Below, piece by piece: positions 1 through 13,200 of a DNA stretch of 64,000 bases. The stretch covers positions 23,293,128 to 23,357,127 of the forward strand of contig OZ037767.1 in assembly GCA_964035545.1 (NCBI GenBank), given 5' to 3'. Every line of letters starts with the position of its first letter. The stretch's first letter is position 1. The notes below the pieces were generated by a model. The model did no database searches. It was not told the DNA's origin and was given only the letters and a program-made list of their open reading frames with translations. Source of the DNA: Bugula neritina (lineage: Eukaryota > Bryozoa > Gymnolaemata > Cheilostomatida > Bugulidae). The position numbers were made by a program, and so were the translations under genes.

Positions 1-592
1 ACCAATAGTAATATTATTAAAACATTTTATGACAATATAATAATAGTAATAATAAAACATATTATAACAATATACTGAGAATAATATTAAAGCATATCAT
101 GATAATATACTAGTAGTAATAATAGTAAAGCATATTATGATAATATGGCCAACATATAACTGTCATCAAGACAAGACATGCATCTATACTAGACAAGTGC
201 ACAGCAAGCACATATATTGTCAAGCATGAGAACCTAAGGCAATGTCACCTGACATACTGGGCAAGAGCCGCATTGACTTTCTGTAAGGTACAGAGTCTAA
301 TGTTTTGTATGCAATATCAATTATGAAACTATTTTACATTTATATCGCAGCCACATTGAATAAACGTATTTTAATGCATGTATACAGTTCGAATATTACA
401 TTACATTTAATTACAGGACTTTAATATTTTCAAACTTCATTCAACTTTTATTTGACATACTTGACACTAATAATAGGTGAATAGGTGAAGATATTTGTAA
501 CTGTAGAAAAGCCCAAAGATCTAAGTACAGCATACAACCAATCACCATAGAGCGCAAAGAATGCCAGCCAACAGTAAAGTTGCTATGCTCAC
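1..592. other. Presumed dystrophin intron
   Basis: This stretch lies downstream of the donor of the last visible dystrophin exon on the minus strand, so it should be intron sequence. It is AT-rich, with short degenerate runs of the ATAATA and TATTATGATAATAT type in the first 150 bases. I see no splice-bounded exon with spectrin-repeat coding here. The next dystrophin exons must lie beyond the left edge. Confidence 0.5.
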
Positions 593-3500
593 CTCAAACA
601 CTTGTAACTTCTCAACTCCGCCAGTCAAGAAAGACAACTTCTCCTTGATATTATCAGAGACATGCATCCACCTGGTGTTGAGAGAAGTGAGCTGTACTTT
701 TAGAGGACTCGTCGTGTCAAGGGAACTTGCAGTAGAGTTTCTCACAAACTCGTTTCCAGTCTTGTTCACGTACTCCACATCGGAAACATGCTCAGCTATA
801 GCCTTCTGCAAGTCCTGCAACAGTCAACAGTTTCATCAAATGAGTCTTTAACAACATGCTTATAAATACGCAACCAAGGTAACAATCAATCTGGAGATGA
901 CTAAAACATAATGTAATATATAGTAATGCTAGTGAACGCTTACTACTTGACAATTACTAATACTTACTATCTGACACTATCTGAAACTTTCTACTCGACA
1001 CTTATTAACTGACACTTACTATCTGACACTTATTATCTGACACTTACTATTTGACACTTACTATCTGACACTTACCACTTGACAAGAGGATCATGAGAAA
1101 TATGTGTTTCAGCACATTCAATCACATACATAGATAACCTAATCTATATACTCAACCTTATACAAAGAAATCTTTTTCTCCATTGTGTTGATATCCGAAA
1201 TGTACACTTTTTCTGATAAAACATCTTCGACTTCACTCAGCCACCTGACCAGAGCGTCTGTAGCATCCAGGTACTTTTTGGGTGGAGACTGGATTAGCTG
1301 TTGAGTTAATGATTGCATTTTGGTTTCTGTAACAGAAATTTCATTACAATGGGTAATGACCTGGTGAATGAACATATCCCAGAATATTAAAATGGCTCTT
1401 AAAACTTCAAGAGCCATTGAAAAAAAATGCAACTTTTGGTAGAAAAATTCTTGCAGACAGAAAGAACAAGATTTTTTGTTGAAATTATTTGTACTAAGCC
1501 ACTTCCTAACAATGCAACACAATCCAGAGTTTCCTTGGAGACCCAGGTATTTAAAAAATACTTAGATTTGCAGTCAGCCAGTTCAAATAAATCCCTAATT
1601 TTTCAAGTCCATTTAATAGTTGAAAACACGACGCACCATATAGATTATAGTAGTTCACAAAACATCGCACGACACACCACCAACTCGTAGTAGCAGCAAC
1701 CACCACACATACCAACATGATTATTACAACACATCCTTTAATAGTCAGCAGTGTGTTTTAAAATTCAGTTGTGTTTTAATACTACATAGCGTGTTAACAC
1801 CAAGCAGTATGTCAACACTACAAAATGTGTCAACACTGAGTATGTTGTATGTTACACGGGTATCACACACTAACCAATCTGTTCAACCACTTGTTGCCAA
1901 TCGTCATGGAAGTCTACAATGCCCAGTTTCAGCTCCTTGTCTTCCGCTATAAGACCCACATCTCTCATTTTATACAGTTTATCTACTCTTTCCTGTTGCT
2001 GGTGTATTGCTTTGACTTTCACCTGCAACAAAGAGGATGAAGTATCTTTAGTTGAAGTTTAGTGAAATTTCAACATTAGATCTATTACAAAAAGCATAAT
2101 AAAATTATAATAAAGTTATATAACTGAGGTTTTGACGATAGAATGAAATTACTGTCAGGTTAAATCATATTGGAAAAATTTCAAAATCTGTGTGCAGATG
2201 TAATAGCGCTTTGGGTAGCAACAAGATAATAACATCAGCATTTGGTTGAGTGCTCAGCTTATTTCTAATTGCTATTGTTAGTTGTCATCTTTTTATTGGT
2301 ATGTATAGTTTTTTTCGACTTGTAAAATCCAACTATACTGCAATTACTAATGCTCTGGACACATTAAAATTTCTATTTTGTGCTATTGCAATTCTATTTC
2401 AATTTATAATTATAGCAATCAAATAAACATTCATTTTGTAAATTTAAAAAGGTTACAACTTTCTTTTTGTAGGGTTATTATGAAAACCTACGTTGCTAAT
2501 TTCAGAACTAGAAATGGACTGTACATTAACAACACTCACTCTACATTGTTCATTGCGTCTACCAATCTCTGTGGCATCTAGGTTCGTCACGTCTAGGGAA
2601 CAGCTGGCCCAATTTTTATAACCGACCAGCAAGTCTTTCAATGCACTGAGTTCACTGACGGCCTGAAGAAGAACCAAGTCAGTAGATGAACCTCTAATTG
2701 ATGTCAGCACAAACATAATGAGAGGATAAATCTAACAGCTCACTACCCCCTGCCTATTATACACGGTCTACTACCTCCAACCAACTACTCCCAGCTCACT
2801 ACCCCCAGTCCCCTACTCTCAACGCTAAACCCCCAGGCCACCACTTTGTGCTATTTACTCCCAGCCTACTACCCCCAGCTTATTGCTAAGAATCTGTATC
2901 ACTCTTGTTTCACATGTCAAATATCAGGCACACGTCATAAATGTGTGAAATGTAATGGCTGTATCGGTGTAACTTAGCAGCATCGCAACTCTATGGCCTG
3001 ATTGTCAGGCTGATTTACAGTTTCTGTAGATTACAGGTCATGACCTTGAACTTCTATGATACGAAGAGTCATAATCACGGGCTTTCCATGTACCGATCTC
3101 AGATCGATCTCGCTGAGATCGATCTGAGAAATGTGCTCAGATCGATCGTTTTTCCATGAGGGTGTCAGATCGATCTCGCGAAGTTGCCTCCTCTTAAGTG
3201 AAGGAAACTTTAAAAGTATAATTTGTTCACCTATTTGAGTGATTAAAGCTACTACTGTTGAAAACAAGATGGTTGTAGTCTAAAATTTAATCCCAGCTAT
3301 AAACTATGCGCAGCAAAGCTTTCAGTGTATGGTAATTTGGCCAATTTAAAATAATTATTTTTATTTTTTTAGCTCGGCAGCTTATATAAAATTAACGGCT
3401 GTCTTGCAGATTATTAATAAACTTACAGGACTGTTGGGCTTAAAATTACAAAGAAAATAGCTAATGAAACTAAGTTTTAATAGTCATTTAAATTCAATAT

Positions 3501-4368
3501 AAATTCTCCCATTTTTTTACCTTCTACTGCATATAATTAAGTTTTCTTAATCATTTTACTGAAATTCAAAGTTTTGGCATCTGAAAAGGTGGCTATCATA
3601 ATTATTTATTACTTTGCTTAGTAATTATCAATAAGTTAACATTTTTATTAGCAGACAACATTGTAGCGCGCAGTCTTTTTCCACTTCTCAGATCGATCTG
3701 GCGTCTTTCCATGGTCTTATTGACACGAGATCGATCTGAGTTCGAGCTCTACAGACCGACCAGCTCAGATCGACGGAGATCGATCTTTGGTGTCTTTCCA
3801 TGGATCGATCTCGCTGAGATCGATCTGAGATCGGTACATGGAAAGCCCGTGAATGTGTATAAATGTACCATGGCTTCTTTAAAACCACTAGAAAAGCACA
3901 TCACAAGTAGAAAACTACAAGGATATGGTATCTATACAATACTTGTTTGTGCTGCACTTTGTCCTCCACTGCTCTGGCTAAATCTTTCAGTCTACTGTTC
4001 ACTGTGACCCACTTTTCAGTGAGATCCACTGCCAGCTTCACATTTCTCTCTCCTGTAAAGTAAATTGTTTGTTACATATATAATATAGTACACATACTAT
4101 ACTATTACTCAGTGTGTTACATATATAATGCAGTAATATACTCTTTGTGCTATGTATATATACATACCTAAGTCAACATTATACTCTTTGCATAGGATCT
4201 GCAGTCTGTCTATATTATTCTGTATGTCTACAGCCTCTTCTTGTCTGTCAGTTAGTAAAACTAATTGTTCTTCTAGAGTGAGTCCACTTGTTTCATTGTC
4301 ATCAGTTTCCTATGACAAGAATAATATAATATTGAACAATTGGTAACAAAAAGTGTTACTGCAAAAAG

Positions 4369-4457
<89 letters not shown>

Positions 4458-7400
4458 GAAATAAAATGAGATTTGATTAATATAATGGCATTTATTACTA
4501 GTAGTTTCGTACACAAGAACGATGTGCACTCGTCAGATAAATTAGCCACTAATATATATATATATATATATCCCAATCACACACTTGTATATCTTGACAA
4601 TGCAGATATCAAAATTTTAGATGAGCATACAGCATTTTTATGTAATATTATTATGCAGGTTACTAATAGGTGCAGACCATACCAAAACTTGAAAAGAGTA
4701 TACAACATTGATATGCTATAAGACAAACTATAAGACAACTGAAGAAGCTACATTAAGTTTATATAAATTTCAGTTGTCTGAACTCATTATGAGAAGAGTT
4801 GTAAGAATTATAACCTGGTGAGCTAAACATTCATTTTAAAGTGCTGTACAATACTTAATAATTCATTTTAAAAAAAAGTATACAACTCTAAAGCTTAGTC
4901 TATGTTTACTAGATGTTCATAATCATGTTAATTAAGGCTGCATTATAGTATAGTGCACTAGTAACTTAACTCATACTAGTAACTCAACTCACACTAGTCA
5001 CTCAACTCACACTAGTAACTCAACTCACACTAGTCACTCAACTCACACTAGTAACTCAACTAACAATAGTCACTCAACTCACACTAGTCACTCAACTCAC
5101 ACTAGTAACTCAACTCACACTAGTCACTCAACTCACACTAGTAACTCAACTAACAATAGTCACTCAACTCACACTAGTCACTCAACTCACACTAGTAACT
5201 CAACTCACACTAGTAACTCAACTCACACTAGTAACTCAACTCACACTAGTAACTCAAGTAACAATAGTCACTCAACTCACACTAGTAACTCAACTCACAC
5301 TAGTAACTCAACTCACACTAGTAACTCAACGCACACTACTAACTCAACTCGCACAGTCACTCAACCCACACAGACACTCAACTCTCACTAGTAACTCTTC
5401 ACCTACCAGCAACTCGTAGGCGCTTTCAGATTTGTCAATCCATAAAGATATTTTAGTCTCCAGTTGCTCAAACTCTTCGACTGCACTCTGCTCGGTGACA
5501 TCTGCCATGATGTAGTTAGAAGATACACTCGACTGGGCAATCTACAGCATCGAAAATTGAAAATATAGTAAACTAGATGTATTAATATATTATTAACATA
5601 TACTAATATACAACAAATTTTACACCTCATGTATTATGCTGCCAAAATAAATCCGAAGCACTTAGAAAACAATTCAATAATCAAGCTGTATTATTTGCTC
5701 CTAACCCCAAATCTCTAACCCTTAACCCCTAACCTCAAACCCCTAACCCTAAATCTCTAACAGAAAGAGTAAATATTTCAATTGGTACATGGAAAGCAGC
5801 GTGTCTAATTAGAATATTAAAACGAATATTAGGTTAATGTTTTCTGTAGTCAATTTGTTGCTTATTTAACCAATTGTTAATTTGTAGGTTTCGTAGACTC
5901 CAAGATTCAACATACCAGACTACTCTGCTGTTCCATCATCTGTACAACAGTGTCCCACCGCTGTTTGTACGTCTCCAACGTCTGACGTATTTTCTGAGCA
6001 GTGTGAGGAAAAGATGGCAGGTAAGACACCAACGCTTGGCCAACATCGTTTAGTTCATCGTATTTATTCATTTGAGCACTCAGTTCCGTCTCAATAGCCT
6101 ACACAGATAAGCAAGTGAGAAAATATAGAGAAAAACTATACAGCAAAACTATACAGTACAACTATACAGTAAAACTATACAGTAAAATCATATAGTAAAA
6201 CTATACAGTTAAAGAGTACGCCGTAGAGTAAATAGCTATTAAGTAGATGGGAGGCAGGTGCTGTAATGGAGAAATGAGGAAAACCTGTATTCTAGATGAT
6301 ATCATATATTGCAAAAGAAGTTATGTTTTTGTGAGATTTTCAATCAAAATTCATGAAAGCATTTAAATACGCTATAGAAATTTCCTTGTTACTGCACCTA
6401 GATATTATACGACCTTACCAAATAAAAGTGCATTGTGAGAACATACTCAAAATTATACTCCATACACTTAATATAAAAATTCAAACTAAAGTAAGAGAAA
6501 AGTTCCCAAAGTAGCAGTATCATGACCTAAAAGTGTGTTTATAGATCCTAGATACATGCTTACAAAAATGATTCTCTGTTTTATACATCCATATTTACCT
6601 TAAGTCGCTGGACTTGGTTTAGAAGAACTGCAGGATCAGAGATATCAGAAGATTTCATCTGGTGGAGCACAGCCTCTTGTGCGCTGAGCCACTGGTTGAA
6701 AAGATCGGCCTTGCTGTGGTACAGCCTCCATTTGACGTCCACGTCCTGCAGGAGCTCCCATTTGTTGGTAATCCACTGACAAATTACCGACCACCGGTTG
6801 CTCAATTCTTCTAGCATCTTCTCCATTGACTGGTATGCTGTAAACACACCTCAACTGTACAAGATACCTCAGCAAAAGGTTTAACACTTGCTGAAGTCTT
6901 AGCAGATTTGATGAGCGCAGCTACTCCATATTTAGGTGCCTTACTTGGGCCTAGAGTAGCAGTGTGAACAATGTGAAGGTTTTTATACAAGTAGTGGGTA
7001 AATAAGAATATAATATAATATAAATACTGTTCTGGAGAAACTGAACAAGTAACAAAGTACATCAGTATTCAGGTTAATCTCAACACATTAATGAGAAAGT
7101 GCATTGTCTACAAGAAGTTAATAGTTTATATATAAAAATGTTAAATAATAACTACGGATGGCATGTTAAGAACTAAATTTAAAACTAAAATAGGTAAATA
7201 TCTATTCACCATGATTTAAAATATTAGTGGACACAGACAACCTCAGCATAGCTAACATTTTGAAGCCCAAAACCACAGCTCACTAAGTACTCGACAGGTC
7301 AAATTTCCATGGTTACAAGTTCATGACATGTTATGTTTCCTTGGTTACAAGTATATGGCAGGTTTTGTTTCCATGGTTACAAGTATATTACAGGTTTTGT

Positions 7401-10214
7401 TTCCATGGTTACAAGTCCATGTTAAGTTGTACGGCCAGCAAGCAATGTTAAAATTGAAAATTATTGATATATGGTGCCCTGTTTAGAATTCTACTATTTG
7501 GTTACATTATGTAAAACGAGTAAGGGAGAGGTAGACAGGGTAAACACAAGCACGCCAAGCAAGGTCAAAGGTTAGCAATAGGGAGAAGTTTACCAACCTG
7601 GAATACTTTCTCTGACTGCACAACAAGACACAGCAACAAACTAAATTAACACATTGGCTGCTATATGAGTAGATGGTAAGAAAGTTCACACAGAATCAGC
7701 AGGTTCACTCATTTAAACACAGGAAGTTGATTGTACATATCGAAAATACATACTACTCTAACACTATGGCAAACCTCAGTTATTCTCTGATAATATCCCC
7801 CATTACATAGCAACCACGTACATTCCATTGTAAAAGCATATGACTAAACTAAATCGATCAACAACCCACATCTGAAATATTTGTTGCTTTCTTAGAAAAT
7901 TACTGAAAAGAAAGTTACAAGAGGGAGAGAGAGAGTAAATAGTAAGTGCCTAAACTATGAGTCACATGTACACACAACAAATTTAATGCAGCCCTGGCTA
8001 GATAATTACTAAGTGGTAAGATATAGTAGCCATGATTGTTTAGTCACAATACAAAGATCTGAACAGCAGTTAGGAAGATTTAAGAGCATATTAACATTGA
8101 AAGTATTCTTTTAACATTACACTCAAATCATTAGTCAAAATAATTTAAAACTAATCAAAATGTATAACTGGCTATTCGGGTTTTAATAATTAATTTGTTA
8201 TTTAACTTCGTTTAATTCTATGTTAAAATTTAAAAGATTGTATTTCAGTTAGGTGATCATTTAACAAATTGTCTCTTCCAATTACTTTGTTTTGTAATTA
8301 TTTTACTAATTGAATACTAAAATTTAAGACCCATGAAAAATTTCAAGTTTGAATAGCTGAAATGGCACACTAATAACCCTTTCTGTTTCAAGACTACAGC
8401 AAAACTCTCTTAAAATTAAATTATGCATAAGTTACTCATCCACACCAGCAACTGTAGGGTAGGGGGCGGTGTAAACCCACCCAGCTCACTCAGATATACA
8501 GTGCACTGTATGTATATAAGTATCATACTTGTATCTTGTACGCCATCTTCTACTATCACCACCATATTCTGGAGAGAGACAACTTGATCTTCCTGCCTGG
8601 TCAATGAGTTCTGTAGTTCCTGATGTTTTTCTACACATCTAATCAAAAGAAAATGTACAAACTTGAATAAATATGCAACAAAATACAAGACAAATACATT
8701 ATATTATAAAATAGAAGACACCACTATGTGTACATTATCCATAACTTAAGTACAGATGCTGTTATCATGACATACTCTGAATTTTGATTTGATAATAAAA
8801 CTCAGAATAACGCATGTATGAGCATGATCACCATCTTGCAGCAAAAGGTCAATAAAAGCAAAATATGCAAGCGACAAGACTGACAGGTGATTTTGACATT
8901 CCCATCTCGCTGTTGACACTTTAGTGACAACTTATGACAGGTTAGTGAAGTATTCAATGGTATAGCGCATCACTACCTCTGAATGTTCTCTAAGTTATCA
9001 ACTTCACAGTTAAAAGATTTGATTTCAGCCTCCATGTGAGTGAGCCAGCTTTCTAGATCTTTGAGTTGATTAATTTGTAGCTCCATCAGAGATTGTTGGA
9101 GGCTAGACAAACAGACAGACAAACATTATGGACAGACAAGCGTACAGCCAGACAGGCATGCAAATACACGGTTGTAGGGAATCTCCGAAAGTCTAAGTTG
9201 ATGAGGTATGCAACAACGAGAAAAAGTAGCTAGCTTTTCTGGAAAGAATTAACATGCATGCAAAGAACTACTAGTAAAACAAGACATTTTCAGTTTTACA
9301 CCAGTTTTATTTACCAGTTAGCAATTTAAAATGTAAAAATGCCAAATATTCAAACTTTGTGAGCAATCTATAGCAGCTCATCAAACTGATAAACTATCAA
9401 ATTGCTGTCAGAATTCAGCTGGAAATACATCTAATTTGTCCACACTACCTGGTTTGTCGAACCATAGCACCGACTCTAAGCTCCTCCCACTCTTGATTAA
9501 GTAATTCAACTTGATTGCGGACTTTCTTTTCCTGCTCAGAATTGAGGTCTCCGGCCAATAAGAGTGTGTTTCCTTTGTTAATGAGATTGCCGACATTCTC
9601 CTGGTACTGCGTTAGTTCCACCATAAGTTTCTACACGATATTTGTATATATATAATATAATTATAATTATAGTTATATTTATACAGGCATAATTCACTAT
9701 ATCCACAACATTGTTTACTGTATATTAATTACTGAGGGCAGTACGCTCGGACCAGTAGGCTTTTATTCTATCAACTGTTGTGAACCTAATTTTGATTCAT
9801 TAATTTAATTCAGCAAAATAAAAAACTAAGAAAATATATATAGCTCTGATAAAAATTATTTCACAGCATGAGAGCTTCCACAGAAATGGTAAATATTGTT
9901 TCAATTTTTCCAATTTTCATTTTTTCAATATTCTTCCATTATCACATATCAATTAAATAATATCAAAACACTTTAGGTATTATTTATAAACAAACCTCAT
10001 GCTGTTGAAACTGGTCCTTTACTGTTTCAACATCTTCTGATATAGCATCCATTTTGTTGAACTTGTCCTTAGCACTGTGCAGCCATGTTCTAGTGGGTTC
10101 CAGGGCCGCAGTAAATGAGGCATGGTTGGTCAGAGAGCTCAAACCACTGGCGCTGGTCACAGACGTGATGTCACTTTGATTGTCATGAGCATAAATGAGT
10201 TCTGGATTGTTTGA
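593..10214 (-). CDS. DMD: Dystrophin exons 9-21: spectrin-repeat rod
   Basis: Thirteen exons, about 703 residues, forming the start of the rod. I place about six three-helix repeats by their Trp positions: repeat 1 near [12 protein letters not shown] (exons 9-10), repeat 2 near [15 protein letters not shown] (exons 11-13), repeat 3 near [13 protein letters not shown] (exons 13-14), repeat 4 near [13 protein letters not shown] (exons 15-17), repeat 5 near [10 protein letters not shown] (exons 18-19) and repeat 6 near [14 protein letters not shown] (exons 20-21). Repeat limits are approximate. Similarity to vertebrate dystrophin is high through repeats 1-3 and then falls to general spectrin-repeat character. 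The last exon in view ends KLQVFE at donor GAG|GTGAGC, so the rod continues leftward out of the window. Confidence 0.88.
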
Positions 10215-13200
10215 CTACAACATGGAAGAATATATTTAAACCAATATGGCTTCTCTTCGTTTATTCACTACTAAAAATTATTTCATGGACAAGCACTTTA
10301 GAAATCTTCTTTAAAAAAACTCAGTTTTTAATAATTAATACAGGAATAGCTGTGCTGAATATTACAATTATTCATTCAGAAATGCATTTTCATATAATTA
10401 ATTGAGAAGATAACTCTAGTAGCTTCTTAGGGCACCCGACTATGATGTCAGGATATATGAGCCACACAATGCAGTCAGCACAGTATGACACCAACAGCAC
10501 CATTACTAAATAAAGAGCTGCTAATTAATAGAAAGCTAACCAGCAGGTTTCCCGGTACTAAACAGTTTACCGTTATAATGCATAAAAGCACAAGCAGGGA
10601 GAAAATAATCTTAAATAAAAAATATAGGAAGGCTAAATGCTGCAACCAAATTAAATTAAACTAAAATATGGACATTTCAGTTTTAAAATTTTCAATCATA
10701 GAGGTGACAGCTGACAGTATTCTGCCCATACAAATACAAGTGCCAGCAGCAGGGAGTAGATAACCCCACAGCAGTGCCAAAACACCCATATTTTGTGTAA
10801 CTTTAATAGACAACTCTATATCAATACCAAAACCTGTACTCCTACACTAATTTAATACTTTCAGATGGATACAATTTTTTCTATGTTAGTCGCAGTGCAT
10901 ATAAGCATGTAGTGGAAATACTATATATGACTAAGACTAAGAACCAAACTTCCACATGCTATAATACCTGATTGGTTATATTGGGTGTAGATGACGCCTG
11001 CAGAGGAAACTGGACAGCTTCCACCTCCTGGCCGTTCTGACCGGGTTGCTGTGATGAGTAAGTGTTGGTAGAGGTAGAGTTTTGAGTATGAGGGAGATTG
11101 TCTCTTGTACCGGTTAAGGCAGCTGAAGTTGAGTCTAGATTGGAAGCGGGGGAACTGTAGGACGTCTGAGCATTCACAGGTTTCACGGGAGAGGAAGACA
11201 CACTTGTATTCTGATTGGCTGAGGCTGAGGGAGGCGCAGAAAACGCCTCGTAGAGACACGTGAGGTAGATGAGGACAGATTTCTTGTCGGGTTGAATCAT
11301 GTCTGTATCAGCACATTATAGAGCATGTATTGATGGGATATTGACTGTATCAGTGTATTACAGAGCATGTATAAATAGGATATTGACTGTAACAGTATAT
11401 TACAGAGCATGTATATCACAGCATATTACAGTATATTACACCATAACATCCCGAGTATCATGGTAAGTATCATTTTAACAGACAGACTTGTCTCAACGTA
11501 CATTATTGGGAAAAGCCAATAAGATAAAATTAGACACATTATAAAGTTGCATACTTGTCTTATATTAGGAGGAAACTGATATTTCCAATTTTGCATATGA
11601 TACAATATTTCAAAGCTAATAGTGAAAGGTTAAAATGTTTAATAAAAAGCAAGTGTTGGTATGTAATGAGTGGTGGTAGTGGTTTACAGTTTGTTTGTAT
11701 GTAACAAGTGGTGGTAGTGGTGTAATGATACCTTCGGGGTCCAGGAGCCGAGCGATGTTGAATTTCTCCTCAGCCAGCTGGAAGGCATGACTCAGCAAGG
11801 ATTCTGTAGTCTCAGCCTGGCAGAGTTTCTCGTAATCAAATAATTCTGGCATGCGACTAAAAGTGAGAAGGAAACATCCCTGATTTGAAAAGTTTTCAAT
11901 TGACAACGAAACTTACAAAAAATATTGTTTTATAGCAAGAAAAATTCTAATATCGCATGTATCTCTGGTTTTGAGTCTAGTTTTTTACAAATGCAGCTCA
12001 GCAACATCTGTATTTCGACAACTGATGAACACATAGTCCAAGGGAATTGAAAGAGAGTCAAACTAGGCGATAGACTGTGACAGTGAGCACACTTTATATC
12101 TCTACATAAAATATCAGCTCTGTCTAGGCACAGCAATCTACACAACCCTAGTTCTTACCTGTTAATCAGAGCATTAAAAGCAAATCCATCGGACCATGAA
12201 GTGGTGAAGTTCTGAATTTTGACCTTTTTATAACCTTGAGTTGAGGCTCGGCACCATTCTAACAAAAACTTTTCAAACCCTTCCTGGCCAGATGATGACA
12301 ATAAGCGTACTGACGCCATGGCTCGGTTCACCTGAAAGGTTGATACAATTAGAATACCCACCTGACCATGGTGATGAAAGGTTAACAACATGAGGAATAA
12401 CTTACAAGGTGAGTTGCCTCAAGTTAGTAATTATTAGTGATCTTAAAAGTTGCATAGCGACCTTGATTTAATGAAGCATTATAATAATTACATCTTTATC
12501 ATTTACAAAAATTACTTACAACACTAATAATGCTACTTGGCATTATAAATTGATAAAGAGTGTCATAAGAATGTTATATTTCCATGAATTCCAAACGATG
12601 CCATAAATTAGAAAAGATAACTCACCTGCCAATGTAGAATAATACTCCATACAAGTCCCAGGATCAGCTTTCCACTTCCATTTACGATGTCATCACTGCA
12701 TATGTTCACCAAACGGATCTTCAAAGGGGAAATAATTCCTCAGCACACAAATATCATTGGTTTACAGAAAGATTTTAATCTTACAAAACAAGGTTTAAAG
12801 TTGCAAAGTTATTTGAAGATAAAAAATCTTGCCCACAGCAGCTGTGAGAAGCAACACACAGTGAAAGTAATCAGATGAATGATTGAGTTAAACTAATGAC
12901 TTTTGGAGAAGCAAAATTAGCCACTCAATAGACTAATGGATTCAAGACCAGCTGCATAGAACATGCATATACATGTATGTGAATATGCATAAATAAGAAA
13001 GAGTTGGGATATACTGCATCATATGGGGGACAGGAAGGTGGTATATCTATCTACCCTCAGCACTTACTCTAGTTACATCCTGTGATATTAGAGTATGCAA
13101 GGCGTTATTATAATATCAGCTAAATTACCATTCTATCATGACCATGATTATGGTATTAGATACTGATCAAATATTTAAAGCATAATAAAAAATAATGTTT

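Noticed and set aside
4373-4576. Tyr-Ile repeat frames
   Set aside because: Translation of the (TA)n microsatellite.
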